This document shows, one piece after another, positions 5,865-8,126 of a stretch of DNA of 8,126 nucleotides. The notes under the pieces were generated by a model, which worked only from the letters and a program-made list of their open reading frames with translations, was not told the DNA's origin and searched no databases. Origin of the DNA: an uncultured Clostridia bacterium (GTDB lineage: Bacteria > Bacillota > Clostridia > Christensenellales > CAG-917); the NCBI GenBank assembly GCA_937881285.1, contig CALGEU010000091.1:1-8126 (forward strand), in the 5' to 3' direction. The translations under genes were made by a program, and so were the position numbers. How positions within the stretch are numbered: position 1 is the stretch's first letter; every line of letters starts with the position of its first letter.

Positions 5865-8126
5865 TTACGCTTTGCTAGGTGCGACGGTCAACGAATCACA
5901 TCCGTAGAAAGCGTCTTTGCCGACGGTGACAAGTCCGTTTGAATCGCTGAACACAAAGGATGTGAGTGCTTTGTCATTCTTGAAGCAGTTTGCGCCGATT
6001 GTCTTCAATGCGGAGCATACCGTGACGCTTACAAGTTTCGTGCAGCCTTCAAACGCACTGTTGTTGAGTTCCGCAAGAGCGGTGTTCTTGCTCAAATCGA
6101 TGCTTTCGAGACCGCTTCCCGCAAATGCGTTCACGCCGATGTAGGTCAAGCCCGTCGCGTGCGTCAAATCGATTGATTTAAGGCTTATGCAGTTTTCAAA
6201 CGCACTTGCACCGATATACGTAACGCTTTCGCTTACGTATTGTTCGGTCGAGAGCATTATGCCCCTGTCGCTTGCATAGATGACAGGCTCGATTGCCGTG
6301 CCGTGCGCTTCGCCTTCGACTTCGCTCTTGCGATAAATCGTGAAGAGATTGTAAATCGTGTCGGGCAGGAACAATTCCACGTCGACGCTGTCAATCACGA
6401 GACCGTCTTTGATTTGAACGACGTCGTAAATGACTTCTCCGTTTTCGCCGTCAACGACGTATTGCGAACCGATTGCAAGCACTTCGCCGATTTCGATGCC
6501 GTCGAGATTTGCGACCTTGACTTCGTGAATTACTACGCCGTCGCCTTCTCTTGTGGAGAGAATTTCAAAGTTTGCTTCGGTGAGCGGAGCAAATTCCGTG
6601 TCGTTTCTCTTGACCGTGTATACGTTTTCAAGCAGTGAGCAGCCTGCAAACGTTCTTGCATTGATGTATTCGATATTTGCGGACAAATACACCGCTTTGA
6701 GAGACGTGAAGTTTTCAAACACGCCGCTTGTTGCGGACATATCGCCGAGTTGCGTAATCTTGTACACTTCACCGTTTATTGTTGCGGTGGCGGGAAGAAC
6801 GATTGTATCGGCAGTCTTTGCGGAGCATTTGACGATTCTTGCGGTCATTTCTCTCTCATCGATGATTTCGTAATCGAAGATGCTTGCGTCCGCTTCGAGA
6901 ATGACGGAGTACACGATTGTCTGAACGATGGGTTCGACCGCGTCCGCCTTGCTGTATCTGATACGCAAAGTGTGCATACCGAGTTTTGCGGTGTTGACAA
7001 CCATCGTGGATATGCCGTCGACCGCGATAATATCGAAGTTGCTCGTGCGCAAAACTTTCTCAACCTTTATTCCGTCTTGTCCCACGAGATTGACCGTGAA
7101 GTTTGCAAAATAGGTTGCGGAGTTGCCGTTGAGCGGAATGGAAACCGCGCTCTTTTGCTCGATTGCCATAAACTTTGATTCTTGCACCGCATACTTGATT
7201 TTGAATTTGTAAATGCCGATGTCGTAGAAGTTGACCGTGAACGTCGCTTCGGATTCTATCGTCGGCTTAAGTGTATTGAACTCTGCAATCTGGCTGTGCG
7301 AAACGTGAATTCTGTGAGTTTCGCCGTCAACGTCGCGATAGCAGAAGTACACGTCAACGCCCGTGTTGGACGTATAGAACGTCGGATACGGAGCGTCTGC
7401 AACCTGACCTTCGAAGCCTTCGAACCAGAACGCCGAATTTTCGGAAGTCTTGCCCGTTGCGTCGATAACGGTTTCGTTGGACGGATATTTGTCAACGTTT
7501 GACGTAAAGAACGAATTCATTGACGAATCGTCGATTGCGTCGGTGACAGTGATGACGAACAGATGCTCGTCTCCGCCGTTGATTTCGCAACCTTTGGTCT
7601 TGCCGTCGTAAGTGAACGTGACGACGTATTTTTCAACGCCTTCTTCGTAGAGATAACCGAATTGTTCGTCGCCCTTCTGCACGAGAACGAGTTGCACTTC
7701 GTTTTTGGCGCAATCAAGAGTTTCGTATCTCACAACGCCTGTATTGCCCAAAATCACGAGCGCGTTGTCAATGGTTTCGCCGTATGCGAGCGTAAACGGA
7801 TTGCCGCCTGCGACCGTGCGCAAGAGTTTGTCGGAGATGAGTTTAGTGTTTATCCACACGTTTGAGATGTCTTCCGCGACGAAGTTTTCGACGTTGAGTT
7901 TGTAGAACATGTACCACTCGTTCGTGATTGCGTCTTCGGTGGTTATCGTGCCGTCGGTTATTCTTTGGAAGAATTGAATGACGTCTTCCTTGAAATAGAA
8001 CTTAACTCCGTCAATGAGTTTGCCGCTCTTATCGGCAAATGCGTGTTTCGAAATTGCGGGCAAACCCGTGACGAGATTGTTTGCACTGTCAACCGTCGCT
8101 TCCGTGAAGATGATGCTCATAAGCGA
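5865..8126 (-). CDS. BspA-like leucine-rich-repeat surface protein (N-terminus outside window)
   Basis: The minus frame is open from the right edge to a TAA at 5867-5865, about 753 codons. An ATG at 8120 exists, but the frame continues upstream of it. No ribosome binding site or signal peptide is visible, so I treat the gene as 5'-partial. Using residue 1 at 8120, the N-terminal 60 residues resemble the end of an LRR unit plus cap (AISKHAFADKSG then KFYFKEDVIQFF). Residues 286-411 form two beta-rich modules, each with a similar strand (IGIYKFKIKY near 301-310 and LGMHTLRIRY near 380-389). Residues 418-503 are an LRR_5 entry block and 631-751 hold five LRR units. BspA-type repeats are found in secreted or surface proteins that bind host or matrix components. 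There is no LPXTG motif or C-terminal membrane helix, so any attachment lies in the missing N-terminus, or the protein is secreted. Exact ligand unknown. Confidence 0.85.
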   Translation of the reverse strand, partial: SLMSIIFTEATVDSANNLVTGLPAISKHAFADKSGKLIDGVKFYFKEDVIQFFQRITDGTITTEDAITNEWYMFYKLNVENFVAEDISNVWINTKLISDKLLRTVAGGNPFTLAYGETIDNALVILGNTGVVRYETLDCAKNEVQLVLVQKGDEQFGYLYEEGVEKYVVTFTYDGKTKGCEINGGDEHLFVITVTDAIDDSSMNSFFTSNVDKYPSNETVIDATGKTSENSAFWFEGFEGQVADAPYPTFYTSNTGVDVYFCYRDVDGETHRIHVSHSQIAEFNTLKPTIESEATFTVNFYDIGIYKFKIKYAVQESKFMAIEQKSAVSIPLNGNSATYFANFTVNLVGQDGIKVEKVLRTSNFDIIAVDGISTMVVNTAKLGMHTLRIRYSKADAVEPIVQTIVYSVILEADASIFDYEIIDEREMTARIVKCSAKTADTIVLPATATINGEVYKITQLGDMSATSGVFENFTSLKAVYLSANIEYINARTFAGCSLLENVYTVKRNDTEFAPLTEANFEILSTREGDGVVIHEVKVANLDGIEIGEVLAIGSQYVVDGENGEVIYDVVQIKDGLVIDSVDVELFLPDTIYNLFTIYRKSEVEGEAHGTAIEPVIYASDRGIMLSTEQYVSESVTYIGASAFENCISLKSIDLTHATGLTYIGVNAFAGSGLESIDLSKNTALAELNNSAFEGCTKLVSVTVCSALKTIGANCFKNDKALTSFVFSDSNGLVTVGKDAFYGCDSLTVAPSKA
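5883..6230 (-). repeat. C-terminal BspA-type LRR block, five units
   Basis: It encodes residues 631-746 of the BspA-like protein. Units start near residues 633, 658, 682, 705 and 730, spaced 25, 24, 23 and 25 residues. They follow the pattern L-x-x-I-G-x-x-A-F-x-x-C-x-x-L-x-x-I-x-L. The clearest is TYIGASAFENCISLKSIDL. The second unit is one residue short, with AFAGSG in place of the AFxxC motif. The last unit is cut after SLTVAPSKA. Confidence 0.85.
6231..6611 (-). other. Non-LRR island inside the BspA-like protein
   Basis: It encodes residues 504-630, an acidic, Val/Ile-rich and probably beta-stranded segment (for example VIYDVVQIKDGLVIDSVDV) lying between the two LRR blocks. No LRR signature is seen in it and I recognise no domain. 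It interrupts the solenoid and could be a loop-out binding module. Confidence 0.55.
6612..6869 (-). repeat. Upstream BspA-type LRR block
   Basis: It encodes residues 418-503. It opens with the usual BspA entry strand (FDYEIID and MTARIVKCS, then TIVLPATATINGEVYKIT), followed by one weak unit (VFENFTSLKAVYLS) and one clear unit (IEYINARTFAGCSLLENVY). This entry pattern usually precedes the first LRR of such a domain. Confidence 0.75.
6888..7265 (-). repeat. Two tandem Ig-like beta modules in the BspA-like protein
   Basis: It encodes about residues 286-411. Two segments share alternating hydrophobic strands and a matching strand roughly 79 residues apart: IGIYKFKIKY and LGMHTLRIRY, each followed by a charged turn. 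The pattern fits bacterial Ig-like or similar beta-sandwich spacers common in surface proteins. Assignment to a named family is not possible by eye. Confidence 0.45.

Overview
The window looks like chromosomal DNA from a Firmicutes-type bacterium, probably an uncultured, host-associated member of the Clostridia. This is inferred from near-consensus sigma-A promoters, GGAGG-type ribosome binding sites, the Gram-positive style of the asd and dapA products, and a BspA-type leucine-rich-repeat surface protein. No rRNA, tRNA, CRISPR array, insertion sequence, integrase or phage gene is visible. All coding sequence is accounted for by six genes, two of which run off the ends of the window.

Region 1 (1-3587, minus strand) is a tightly packed three-gene operon read leftward from a strong promoter at 3559-3587. 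In order it encodes a six-helix membrane protein with a poly-lysine tail (3526-2393), a large tetratricopeptide-like helical-repeat protein (2393-648), and a small acidic alpha-helical protein that ends in a Cys/Asp/His-rich tail and leaves the window (664-1). The first junction is a TAATG stop/start overlap and the second is a 17-nt overlap, so the three proteins are probably made together and may act together at the membrane. I cannot assign a known pathway. This operon is the best candidate here for an undescribed system.

Region 2 (3527-3748) is a 222-bp divergent intergenic region. It holds a promoter for each direction and a small inverted repeat between them.

Region 3 (3680-5818, plus strand) is a two-gene operon of the aspartate pathway. 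asd (aspartate-semialdehyde dehydrogenase) and dapA (4-hydroxy-tetrahydrodipicolinate synthase) are separated by 28 nt and catalyse consecutive steps towards diaminopimelate and lysine. A strong hairpin terminator at 5788-5818 follows. The asd leader is too short for a lysine riboswitch.

Region 4 (5865-8126, minus strand) converges on the dap operon and shares its terminator. It encodes most of a large BspA-like protein with tandem beta-sandwich (Ig-like) modules and two leucine-rich-repeat blocks separated by a non-repeat island. The N-terminus lies beyond the right edge, and the C-terminus has no cell-wall anchor.
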